From JAZGDL01 sp036477795 (GTDB lineage: Bacteria > Planctomycetota > Phycisphaerae > UBA1845): DNA of 13,990 bases. Numbering within the stretch: the first letter of the stretch is position 1; each line of letters starts with the position of its first letter. The notes beneath the pieces were generated by a model that did not search any database, was not told the origin of the DNA, and worked only from the letters and a program-made list of their open reading frames with translations. The DNA lies in contig JAZGDL010000097.1 in NCBI GenBank assembly GCA_036477795.1, forward strand, positions 1 through 13,990, read 5' to 3'. The position numbers were made by a program, and so were the translations under genes. This document shows, one piece after another, positions 6,868-13,407 of this stretch.

Positions 6868-8643
6868 TCACCTGTCCACCGCAACATATCGAAACAGAAA
6901 CATGAGCCGGGGGTTGGGACGCAAGCCCCGGACGTAAGGTTTGATGGCCAGCACCTGGGTGTGCCGGTACAACGGCACCAACGGCAGCGTCTCACGGATC
7001 AACCGGCCCTCGGCCTGCGCTAAGAGCGCCATCCGCGCATCCGCGTCATGCTCCCGGGAAGCGCGGCGCAGCAAGGCGTCGAAGGTGGCATCGGAATGCC
7101 CCGAATCGTTGTTCCCGTTCCCCGTCGCGAACACGTCCAGGAACGTCGTCGGATCGGCGTAGTCGCCGTACCAGCCGGCCCGGGCGATCATGAACCTCCG
7201 GCCCTTGCGATCTTCGGCGAAGGTTTTCACCTCCTTGCCCCGCGGCACCACTACCGCGCCCAACTCCCGCCCCCACATCGTCGCCAGCACGTCGCATATC
7301 TTCCCGTGATAGGACCCGGTGTTGTACAAGAGATCGATCGCCCCCAGCCCGGCCCCGCCCGGATACCCCGCCTCAGCCAGCAGCCGCCGCGCCGCCTCAG
7401 GGTCATGCCCCAGCCCCGCAGGTGAGGCATAACCTTTGATACTCCCTGCCGGTACTACGTTGTCGGTGGCGGTCTCGCCCCGACCCGACACGCGTTGGGC
7501 CAGCAACTCCTTGTCCACGGCCAGGGCAAACGCCTGACGGACCCGGACATCCACAAACGGGTTGCGACGCCCTCCCACCGTCTCATCGGCGCAGTTGAAC
7601 AGGTAGTAGTAAGTCGCAAACACCTGGGCACAGTGAAAATCCGGCCGTTCGCCGCTGATGGCCAGCCGGGCTAATTCGTGATCGTATGAGACGGACGTAT
7701 CCGGCAGAAAATCCAACTCACCCGCCTCATAGGCCATGATGGCGGTGTTCAAATCGCCGTACACCACCATATCCACCGTCGAGCATCCCAGCCGCTCGCG
7801 ATCATGAAAGAAGGGGTTCGCGGTCATCCGCAGCCGCCGCTTGAACCGCCATTCTTTGAGCAGGTAGGGCCCGTTGGTTATCAAACCCGGATACCCGTTT
7901 ACGTGGTAGTCCGGTTTGGTCCACTGCGGGTCGTACACCACCAGCCCCCGGCGGGTCAGCCCACTGCCCTGGTAGTCCAAGCGCAGCCGCTCGATACTCT
8001 CATGAACCGGCAACAACGTCACAAACGCGCAAAGATCCAGAAAGTACGGACACGGCTGCACCAGCCGCACCTGTAACAACCGGGCGTCCAGCGCCTGCAA
8101 ACCCACCCGTGAAAACCGCTGATCCCGCTGGGTTGCATGCCGGTCAAACCTGGTTTGCCATGCTTGCGTTCCAGGCTCCAACGACGCGAGTTCCCCCACC
8201 GCCGCATTGCGCCACGCGTAGTATTCCGCCGCCCCCACGACGTGCTCGGTCAGAAAAAAGGCGTAATCCCCGGCTGTTCCCGGCTCGATGGCCCGCCGCC
8301 AGCCTCTGACGAAATCCGCAGCCGTCACCGGATCGCCGTTCGACCACCGCGCATCCGGTCCTATGGTAAACCGGTACACCAACCCGTCGTCGGACACTTC
8401 AGGCAGATAGGCCGCCCCTGCCACCGGCTCCGACGCGTCAGGCCCGTAGCTGACCAGGCCCTCCCAGAGATTGAGCGCCACCCGTATATCCTGGTTCCAG
8501 GTGATGGCCGCGGGGTCCAGCGTGTTGATCCCGCTGCGATTGACGTAGGAGAAATACGCCCGATCGCTCACCCCGCTGAGCGAGTACACCCCGATGGTAC
8601 CCGCCAGCAATACACTACAAGTCGCCAGCACCGCACGAAACAT
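6868..8643 (-). CDS. oppA: Oligopeptide-binding protein, OppA type (set 1)
   Basis: Extracytoplasmic peptide-binding protein of SBP family 5, 591 aa. The N-terminus (FRAVLATCSVLLAGTIGVYS) is one hydrophobic segment with no lipobox, so it is a signal anchor or a cleaved signal. OppA-type blocks follow: NTLDPAAITWNQDIRVALNL, SDDGLVYRFTIGPDARWSNG, DPVTAADFVRGWRRAIEPGT, ITNGPYLLKEWRF, FVDVRVRQAFALAVDKELL, LLYNTGSYHGKICDVLATMW and ARAGWYGDYADPTTFLDVFA. These resemble E. coli OppA more than DppA. ATG 8643 is the first gene of the operon. It has only a weak GTGGA eight bases upstream and lies 22 bases from repeat copy C. The stop is 19 bases from ATG 6848 of oppB. Confidence 0.93.
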   Translation of the reverse strand: MFRAVLATCSVLLAGTIGVYSLSGVSDRAYFSYVNRSGINTLDPAAITWNQDIRVALNLWEGLVSYGPDASEPVAGAAYLPEVSDDGLVYRFTIGPDARWSNGDPVTAADFVRGWRRAIEPGTAGDYAFFLTEHVVGAAEYYAWRNAAVGELASLEPGTQAWQTRFDRHATQRDQRFSRVGLQALDARLLQVRLVQPCPYFLDLCAFVTLLPVHESIERLRLDYQGSGLTRRGLVVYDPQWTKPDYHVNGYPGLITNGPYLLKEWRFKRRLRMTANPFFHDRERLGCSTVDMVVYGDLNTAIMAYEAGELDFLPDTSVSYDHELARLAISGERPDFHCAQVFATYYYLFNCADETVGGRRNPFVDVRVRQAFALAVDKELLAQRVSGRGETATDNVVPAGSIKGYASPAGLGHDPEAARRLLAEAGYPGGAGLGAIDLLYNTGSYHGKICDVLATMWGRELGAVVVPRGKEVKTFAEDRKGRRFMIARAGWYGDYADPTTFLDVFATGNGNNDSGHSDATFDALLRRASREHDADARMALLAQAEGRLIRETLPLVPLYRHTQVLAIKPYVRGLRPNPRLMFLFRYVAVDR

Positions 8644-8665
8644 CGACCGCGTCCACGTCTAGACC

Positions 8666-8752
8666 AAGGGAATAGCGAATGGCGAATAGCGAAGTCACAG
8701 ATCTCAAGTCGACATTCGACCTTCGACCTTCGACATTCGACCTGCGACATTC
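8666..8752. repeat. Composite dispersed repeat, copy C
   Basis: Plus strand: AAGGGAAT, GAATAGC/GAATGGC ladder, core GAAGTCACAGATCTCAA, then degenerate heptamers (GACATTC, GACCTTC, GACCTGC). Same orientation as copy B and opposite to A. It lies 22 bases upstream of the oppA start codon, in what would be the leader and promoter of the operon. Confidence 0.85.
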
Positions 8753-8763
8753 ATTCGTGTCAA
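8735..8763 (-). promoter_or_regulatory. Candidate sigma-70 promoter of the peptide operon
   Basis: Minus strand: a perfect TTGACA (8763-8758), 17 bases, then TCGAAT (8740-8735), which matches TATAAT at four of six positions. The -10 lies inside the heptamers of repeat copy C, while the -35 lies in unique sequence. The predicted leader to ATG 8643 is about 85 bases and would contain most of the repeat. Confidence 0.45.
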
Positions 8764-8887
8764 CAGGTTCTTCCCACGAGCGATGTCCGCGGGTTCTTCC
8801 CCACCGTAGCGCACACCCAGTGGGCGCTATTACCCAGTTCCAACTGTCGAAACTCCCCTCCTGCACGCCAATCCGATGACCATGGTA

Positions 8888-8903
8888 TGGCACACCACTT
8901 GCA
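8888..8903 (+). promoter_or_regulatory. Consensus sigma-54 promoter sequence with no adjacent gene
   Basis: TGGCAC, five bases (ACCAC), TTGCA: the full -24/-12 consensus with GG and GC separated by ten bases. It points right, towards flagellin 1, whose start codon is 826 bases away. No protein-coding frame begins shortly downstream; the transcript would run into the palindrome at 8983 and the hairpin at 9023. An exact match to 11 fixed bases is expected less than once in a hundred windows of this size. Confidence 0.5.
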
Positions 8904-8982
8904 TCCGGTAGATGTGAAGACGTGATGAACGTCGAGAACTGAACGCGAAAGCCTCCGCTGCCGCACCGAGCCGGTCCCAAGA

Positions 8983-9006
8983 GCCCACGGGTTGCAACCC
9001 GTGGGC
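8983..9006. repeat. 24-bp perfect palindrome (dispersed family, copy 1)
   Basis: GCCCACGGGTTG directly followed by its reverse complement CAACCCGTGGGC. A 22/24 copy lies at 13138-13161. It is GC-rich and hairpin-forming with no T-run, so it is a repeat rather than a standard intrinsic terminator. Confidence 0.85.
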
Positions 9007-9022
9007 GCCGGCGTCGTCTCAA

Positions 9023-9075
9023 AAGGGGTTCCGCATGCTTCGCCGAGCACGCGAAGCTGGGGGGCGGAACCCCTT
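9023..9075. repeat. Large nested hairpin
   Basis: Outer 12-bp arms AAGGGGTTCCGC (9023-9034) and GCGGAACCCCTT (9064-9075) enclose an inner 7-bp stem GCTTCGC (9037-9043) / GCGAAGC (9051-9057). It starts 17 bases after the 24-bp palindrome. It may be a transcription-ending structure or another dispersed repeat; no second copy is visible here. Confidence 0.75.
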
Positions 9076-9308
9076 CCCTCATAATTGCGCCGCAGCAAGT
9101 AGTGACCGTGTCGGCGATTCGGCTGGATTGCCTCCGCGGAAAACCTGGTGCTGTGCAGGAAGTTCCGGAGGTACGTACGCTGCAGCCGTTGGTTTTGTTC
9201 TGATCGGTTCAAGTCGCATTGGCTGTACCACTGTGCACATCCGTACGACCGTGTTCTTTTCCGGTCCGATTCACTAAGAGCCTCTAACACTCCGGCTTTC
9301 CACGCTTG

Positions 9309-9424
9309 TATGGGACAGATTTTCCAGAACGTCCTTTGACCGGCTGGAAGGCCGGTCCCACAGATGGCAAGCCGGTCCCACAGATGGAAGGCCGGTCCCA
9401 CAGATGGAAAGCCTGTCCCACATA
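9309..9424. repeat. Double-hairpin dispersed repeat (copy 1) with 20-bp tandem expansion
   Basis: TATGGGACAG and a degenerate first hairpin lead to GACCGGCT-GGAA-GGCCGGTC (9338-9357). The 3' part, GCCGGTCCCACAGATGGMAR, is then repeated with an exact period of 20 at 9351, 9371, 9391 and 9411; the last unit is diverged (GCCTGTCCCACA). The intact double hairpin is at 11545-11598. Confidence 0.85.
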
Positions 9425-9619
9425 CGTTGTGTCCGAGTCAGCGGGCAGCATCCGAGAACAAAAAAGTTCCGTCTTGATATTAGGACGCAGGTTTAGTGAT
9501 GTCCGGTAAAGGCGTGGGTTGATCAACCGCTGATGGGGTGCGTCGGATTATAGGAATGCGGCCTCGTCTTATAAAGCCACGGCGGTATTCGAGGTCACGA
9601 TACAAGGTCCAATTCATGC

Positions 9620-9647
9620 TAAAGGCCTGTTATCGGGGTGACGATTC
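9620..9647 (+). promoter_or_regulatory. Sigma-28-like promoter of flagellin 1
   Basis: TAAA (9620-9623), 16 bases, GACGATTC (9640-9647), compared with the flagellar consensus TAAA-N15-GCCGATAA. The second flagellin has the same TAAA-N16-GACGA arrangement. The predicted leader is about 75 bases. Confidence 0.4.
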
Positions 9648-9728
9648 GTGTCTTGTCGCGAACACGAGCGTTGCTCGGATTGTTCCGCGGCGTCGGTTTG
9701 ATCCGGTTGTACGGGAGGCACAACGAAC

Positions 9729-11216
9729 ATGAGTAGGATCAACACCAACATTCAGGCCCTTGTCGCCACGCGGCTGTTCAACCGAAACACCGGCGATCTG
9801 AACAGATCGCTGACCCGTCTCAGCACGGGGCTGCGGATCAACTCCGGGCGGGACGATCCCGCGGGCTTGATCGCGTCTGAAACGCTGCGGTCACAAAAGG
9901 TGGCCCTCACCGCCGCGACTGAAAACGCCCGTCGTGCCGACACCATCATGGCCATTGCCGAGGGTGGGCTGCAGGAGGTCAACGCCCTGCTGCTGGATCT
10001 GGAGGACCTGGTCGACCGTACCGCCAACGAAGCGGGACTCACCTCTGCCGAAGTAGCTGCGAACCAGTTGCAGATCGATTCGATCCTGCAATCGATCAAC
10101 CGGCTGGCCAACACCACCGCTTTCGGCGACAAGCATCTCCTTGACGGAACGCTCGACTTCAGCACTTCCGCGACGGCGGCCTCCAGCTTCAGCACCAATG
10201 TCGCTTCCATCCAGGTCAACGGAGCCAGGATTGCGGACAACTCGTTCAGAAACGTGGTGATCGAAGTTGTCACCGGTTCAGACTTCGCATTTGTGAGTGC
10301 CTATGGTGATGAAAGCGCCGGCACAACGATCGCGACGGGGGCGCTGTCGGCGGCGGTGACGATTCAGGTGGCCGGCAACTTCGGCGTGGAGACTTTCAGC
10401 TTCGCCTCCGGTGCGACTCAGTCGGATATGGTGACGGCCATCAACGGTTCCAGCGGCCTGACCGGCGTCTCGGCTATCCTGTCCAACAACACGGGCGGCA
10501 TCAACGCGGTGATCTTTTCGAGCACCACGTTCGGCAGCAAGGGCTTTGTCAGCGTGGACGTCATCAGCAACAGCGGCGGCAACGTGGGGCTCAACCTGGG
10601 CAGCGGCGCCACCAAAGTGCGTGACACGGGTGTCGACGGTTCGGTGGTGATCAACGGCCAGGCCGCCAAGGTCGACGGGCTGGACGTGTCCGTACGGACC
10701 GGAGCCCTTGACGTCGAACTGGTGCTAGCCCAGACCTTCGGCACTACCGACAACGGATCGACCGAGGTCGCCATCACCGGGGGCGGGGCTAAGTTCGCCA
10801 TTTCGCCGGACGTCGGGATCGTTGGCCAGGCGACAGTCGGTGTGAAAGCTGTCGCTATCGGATCGCTGGGCACCGCGGCCACCGGATTCCTGGCGTCGCT
10901 GGGCATGGGGGAGACCAACGACCTGAGCAGTGGTAATTTCGCGGACGCGCAACGTATCGTACGCGCCGCCATCAGCCAGATTTCGACGTTGCGCGGGCGG
11001 ATAGGTGCGTTCCAGCGAAACACCATCGACAGCGCCATAAATTCGATGCAGGTAGCTTTTGAGAACACCGCAGCCGCCGAAAGCGCCATTCGCGACGCGG
11101 ACTTCGCGGTCGAGGTCTCCAGCCTGACGCGAGCTCAAATCCTGGTCAGCTCGTCGATCTCGACGTTGCAGTTGGCCAACGCCGGGCCGCAGAACGTGTT
11201 GTCCCTGCTGGGATAA
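9729..11216 (+). CDS. fliC: Flagellin 1
   Basis: Filament subunit, secreted through the flagellar export channel and polymerised under the FliD cap; 495 aa. The D0/D1 N-terminus is textbook: INTNIQALVATRLFNRN, LTRLSTGLRINSGRDDPAGL and IASETLRSQ (residues 4-56). The C-terminal D1/D0 helices begin at about 405 and end in RDADFAVEVSSLTRAQILVS and QNVLSLLG. The central variable region contains a flagellin/hook IN-like module (about 208-255: VTIQVAGNFGVETFSFASG, then TGVSAIL), which the second flagellin also has. GGGAGG lies ten bases before ATG 9729. It is longer than minimal flagellins because of the D2/D3-type insert. There are no cysteines, as usual for filament proteins. Confidence 0.96.
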   Translation: MSRINTNIQALVATRLFNRNTGDLNRSLTRLSTGLRINSGRDDPAGLIASETLRSQKVALTAATENARRADTIMAIAEGGLQEVNALLLDLEDLVDRTANEAGLTSAEVAANQLQIDSILQSINRLANTTAFGDKHLLDGTLDFSTSATAASSFSTNVASIQVNGARIADNSFRNVVIEVVTGSDFAFVSAYGDESAGTTIATGALSAAVTIQVAGNFGVETFSFASGATQSDMVTAINGSSGLTGVSAILSNNTGGINAVIFSSTTFGSKGFVSVDVISNSGGNVGLNLGSGATKVRDTGVDGSVVINGQAAKVDGLDVSVRTGALDVELVLAQTFGTTDNGSTEVAITGGGAKFAISPDVGIVGQATVGVKAVAIGSLGTAATGFLASLGMGETNDLSSGNFADAQRIVRAAISQISTLRGRIGAFQRNTIDSAINSMQVAFENTAAAESAIRDADFAVEVSSLTRAQILVSSSISTLQLANAGPQNVLSLLG

Positions 11217-11261
11217 TCACGGATATCGAGCACTTTGAAGCTGTCAAGTAGGGCCCGCCTT

Positions 11262-11302
11262 CGTTTTGCGGTGCCGTTTTGCGGTGTCGCGCGCGACACC
11301 GC
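11262..11302. repeat. 13-bp direct repeat plus 22-bp perfect palindrome after flagellin 1
   Basis: CGTTTTGCGGTG occurs at 11262-11273 and again at 11275-11286. The second copy runs into GCGGTGTCGCG / CGCGACACCGC (11281-11302), a perfect palindrome. It lies 65 bases after the flagellin stop, so it could end transcription, but no T-tract follows. Confidence 0.75.
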
Positions 11303-11318
11303 TAAACAGCTATTGACA

Positions 11319-11384
11319 CGTCCGAAAACCGTAAGAACAGGCCAACACTTTCCCTTTCATGAGCTTACATGCTGTTTTCGGACG
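11319..11384. repeat. Long-range inverted repeat
   Basis: CGTCCGAAAAC (11319-11329) and its exact reverse complement GTTTTCGGACG (11374-11384) flank 44 bases. It ends nine bases before the -35 of the second flagellin promoter candidate, so it could be a protein-binding site or a repeat end. Confidence 0.65.
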
Positions 11385-11392
11385 CATTTATC

Positions 11393-11420
11393 TAAAGCGA
11401 GGTCCGCCTGCAGACGAAAT
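11393..11420 (+). promoter_or_regulatory. Sigma-28-like promoter of flagellin 2
   Basis: TAAA (11393-11396), 16 bases, GACGAAAT (11413-11420). It uses the same unusual 16-base spacing and GACGA core as the candidate before flagellin 1, which supports both. Confidence 0.4.
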
Positions 11421-11436
11421 CGTTGATTAGGCCATT

Positions 11437-11510
11437 GTAGGGTCCGCCGTGCGGACCACCCCGTGGCCGCCCACCAATCTCGCGCTCGTGGTCCGCAAGG
11501 CGGACCCTAC
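11437..11510. repeat. Inverted pair of GGTCCGC palindromes
   Basis: The left copy (11437-11458) and inverted right copy (11489-11510) are identical apart from one base: GTAGGGTCCGCC, any base, TGCGGACCA. Each is itself a small hairpin, and together they form 23-bp arms around a 28-bp spacer. A third copy is inside the peptide-binding lipoprotein gene (3516-3537). Confidence 0.9.
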
Positions 11511-11544
11511 GCTGATCGGTTCGGTCGGGACTCTCGCGGGGCGA

Positions 11545-11598
11545 TGTGGAACAGGTTTTCCAACCTGTCATTGACCGGCTGGAAAGCCGGTCCCACAT
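11545..11598. repeat. Double-hairpin dispersed repeat, intact copy 2
   Basis: Hairpin 1 is ACAGGTT-TTCC-AACCTGT (11551-11568). Hairpin 2 is GACCGGCT-GGAA-AGCCGGTC (11573-11592). The unit is bounded by TGTGGAAC and GTCCCACA, themselves nearly inverted. A copy with a degenerate first hairpin and a tandem expansion lies at 9309-9424. It is in the leader of flagellin 2, 82 bases before the start codon. Confidence 0.85.
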
Positions 11599-11679
11599 GA
11601 TCCAAAGGCGGGTTGCACAGGGCGGTGCAGCCCGGGTCGTAAGCAATACTGAGCTGGCCCAGTCGTCACGGAGGATGGC

Positions 11680-13125
11680 ATGGCTCGAATCAACACCAAT
11701 ATCTCAGCCCTCACTGCCCTTGCCCAGTTGCGTAGAAACAACCTGGACCTCAACACGCGACTTGAACGCCTGAGCACCGGGCTGCGGATCAATCGCGGCA
11801 AGGATGATCCCGCGGGGCTGATCGCCTCTGAAGCACTACGCGCTGAGATGCGTGGGATCTCTCAGGCGATCACCAATTCCGAGCGTGTGATCAACGTGAT
11901 TTCCACGGGCGAAGGAGCCCTGAATGAGGTGTCGGCCCTGTTGCTTGACCTGCGCTCGTTGCTGTTGAGCAGTGCCAACGAGGGTGCCCTGACCTCCGAG
12001 GAGATAGAAGCTAACCAGTTGGAGGTAGATTCACTCCTGCAGAGCATCGATCGGATCGCTCAGACGACCTCATTCGGGGGCAAGAAGCTTTTGAATGGTG
12101 CACTGGGCTACACCCTTTCGAGCGTCGACGCAAACGCCGTTGCGTCGGTGGAGACATTCTCCGCCCGCGTGCCGGAGGGAGGCACCACCAACATCGTCGT
12201 GCAGGTCACCGGCTCTGCACAGACCGCAGAGCTGACCTACGCGGAGCCCGTGGCCGGCACCGGGCTGGCCAGCGCCGTCACTTTTGAACTGGCCGGCTTC
12301 GGCGGTGTTGAGATCCTGAGTTTTGCGAGCGGGACCTCTATCTCCGACGTGGTCAACAGCATCAACGCCCTCCAGGCGACCACCGGCGTTTCCGCGGCCC
12401 TGTCCGTGGCTGCCACTGGAGGTTTCAACGGCATCCTTCTCGATTCGCTGGAGTACGGGTCCAAGCAATTCGTCAGCGTCAAAGCGCTATCCGGTACGGC
12501 CTTCATAGCCACCTCGATCGGCAATACGTCCATCGACAACGGCCAGGACGTGACCGCACTGATCAACGGGCAGCTCGCCAACGCCGACGGATTACGAGTC
12601 AATGTCCGCACCGCCGGTCTGGACACGCGCTTGTTCCTGACGTCGCAATTCGCAACGGCCGTTTCCTCGTCGACCTACCAGATCACCGGAGGCGGGGCCC
12701 TGTTCCAGATCACCCCGGAGGTCACCGCCACCGGGCAGGTCAGCATCGGCTTCGGCTCCACGACCACCGGCAATCTGGGCAACGCCGTTATCGGGTTCCT
12801 GAACTCACTGCGCTCGGGCGGCGCGAATGAAATTGCCCAGGGGAACTTCCTGGCCGCCGAGCGTATTCTCAGAGAAGCCATCAACCAGATCGCTTCCCAA
12901 CGTGGCCGGCTGGGCGGTCTCCAAAAGAACCAAATTGAAACCAACATCAACAGCCAACAGGTGCAGCTCGAGAACGTGACCTCATCCGAATCGATCATCC
13001 GCGATGCGGACATGGCCTTTGAGATCACGCGGCTGACCCGGGCCCAGATTCTCATTCAAGCCAACCAGTTGACACTGCAGATCGCCAATCAGCAGCCCCA
13101 GGCCGTACTCCAGTTGCTCGGTTAA
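11680..13125 (+). CDS. fliC: Flagellin 2
   Basis: Second filament subunit, 481 aa, a tandem paralogue of the gene at 9729. Its ends closely resemble flagellin 1: INTNISALTALAQLRRNNLD, LERLSTGLRINRGKDDPAGL and IASEALRAE at the N-terminus, and RDADMAFEITRLTRAQILIQ and QPQAVLQLLG at the C-terminus. The middle is diverged but collinear, with the IN-like module (VTFELAGFGGVEILSFASG, TGVSAALS) and the shared GSKQFVSV and DGLRVNVRTAGLDTRLFL blocks. GGAGG lies five bases before ATG 11680. Differences in the middle region imply different surface residues in the filament. The two may be used in different filament segments or conditions, which the sequence does not show. Confidence 0.96.
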   Translation: MARINTNISALTALAQLRRNNLDLNTRLERLSTGLRINRGKDDPAGLIASEALRAEMRGISQAITNSERVINVISTGEGALNEVSALLLDLRSLLLSSANEGALTSEEIEANQLEVDSLLQSIDRIAQTTSFGGKKLLNGALGYTLSSVDANAVASVETFSARVPEGGTTNIVVQVTGSAQTAELTYAEPVAGTGLASAVTFELAGFGGVEILSFASGTSISDVVNSINALQATTGVSAALSVAATGGFNGILLDSLEYGSKQFVSVKALSGTAFIATSIGNTSIDNGQDVTALINGQLANADGLRVNVRTAGLDTRLFLTSQFATAVSSSTYQITGGGALFQITPEVTATGQVSIGFGSTTTGNLGNAVIGFLNSLRSGGANEIAQGNFLAAERILREAINQIASQRGRLGGLQKNQIETNINSQQVQLENVTSSESIIRDADMAFEITRLTRAQILIQANQLTLQIANQQPQAVLQLLG

Positions 13126-13137
13126 TGACCCGCAAAA

Positions 13138-13161
13138 GCCCGCGTGTTGCAACCCGTGGGC
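13138..13161. repeat. 24-bp palindrome family, copy 2
   Basis: GCCCGCGTGTTG followed by CAACCCGTGGGC; 22 of 24 bases match the perfect copy at 8983-9006. It begins 13 bases after the flagellin 2 stop codon, so it may double as a transcript-end hairpin, although there is no T-run. Confidence 0.75.
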
Positions 13162-13182
13162 GTCCCAGCCTCGATAGCGCTC

Positions 13183-13237
13183 CACCGAAAATCCTCTCTC
13201 GGTGCTGCCCAACGCTTGGCCGAGAATCCTTTCTCGG
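13183..13237. repeat. Pair of CCGAGAA-type palindromes
   Basis: A degenerate unit at 13183-13204 (CACCGAAAATCC, CTCTCGGTG) is followed by CCGAGAATCCTTTCTCGG at 13220-13237. The second matches the copy inside the binding-protein gene (4680-4697) at 17 of 18 bases. Confidence 0.75.
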
Positions 13238-13285
13238 CGCCATATCGAGGTGACTACCACTCCCACTCTGAACCGTCGCCCGACG

Positions 13286-13306
13286 AAAGCGCAAGTCCTG
13301 CGCTTT
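13286..13306. repeat. Short hairpin upstream of fliD
   Basis: AAAGCGCA (13286-13293), loop AGTCC, TGCGCTTT (13299-13306): an 8-bp perfect stem. It lies 20 bases before the fliD promoter candidate. It could be a weak terminator of flagellin 2 or another dispersed hairpin. Confidence 0.55.
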
Positions 13307-13325
13307 GACGCGCGGTAGTTGCTTT

Positions 13326-13352
13326 TAGATGGGATTACCGTCGGGTCGATAC
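13326..13352 (+). promoter_or_regulatory. Sigma-28-like promoter of fliD
   Basis: TAGA (13326-13329), 15 bases, GTCGATAC (13345-13352), which matches the GCCGATAA -10 at six of eight positions with the standard spacing. The predicted leader is about 50 bases. Confidence 0.45.
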
Positions 13353-13407
13353 ATGGGAACGGCGGGAGCGAGATGGGAGTATCGCTACACCGAGACCGAG
13401 GTGAATC

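Larger units (their letters stand above)
8644..9728. other. Gene-free divergent region between peptide operon and flagellin cluster
   Basis: About 1.1 kb with no ORF that resembles a protein. It contains composite repeat C, a candidate promoter for the operon, a sigma-54-type sequence, a 24-bp palindrome, a large nested hairpin, a double-hairpin repeat with a 20-bp tandem array, and a sigma-28-like promoter. Within 9076-9308 and 9425-9619 I see no further structure. Confidence 0.7.
11217..11679. other. Repeat-rich gap between the two flagellin genes
   Basis: 463 bases without a gene but almost filled with inverted repeats: a 22-bp palindrome, an 11-bp long-range inverted repeat, a sigma-28-like promoter, the GGTCCGC inverted pair and a double hairpin. 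A transcript starting at the promoter would have a leader of about 250 bases that includes the last two. Confidence 0.8.

Noticed and set aside
8760..9401. Minus-strand open frame of 213 codons in the divergent region
   Set aside because: It runs through the palindrome, the nested hairpin and the tandem repeat, has no recognisable protein features and no convincing start; its codons are translated repeats.
9351..9424. Possible CRISPR array
   Set aside because: Contiguous 20-bp units without unique spacers and derived from a hairpin repeat arm; no cas genes.
10418..11089. Antisense open frame of 223 codons within flagellin 1 (and similar frames within flagellin 2)
   Set aside because: Low-complexity shadow of a repetitive flagellin coding strand; flagellin on the plus strand is unambiguous.
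11281..11302. Intrinsic terminator of flagellin 1
   Set aside because: The stem is strong but no T-run follows on either strand, so it cannot be called a standard intrinsic terminator.
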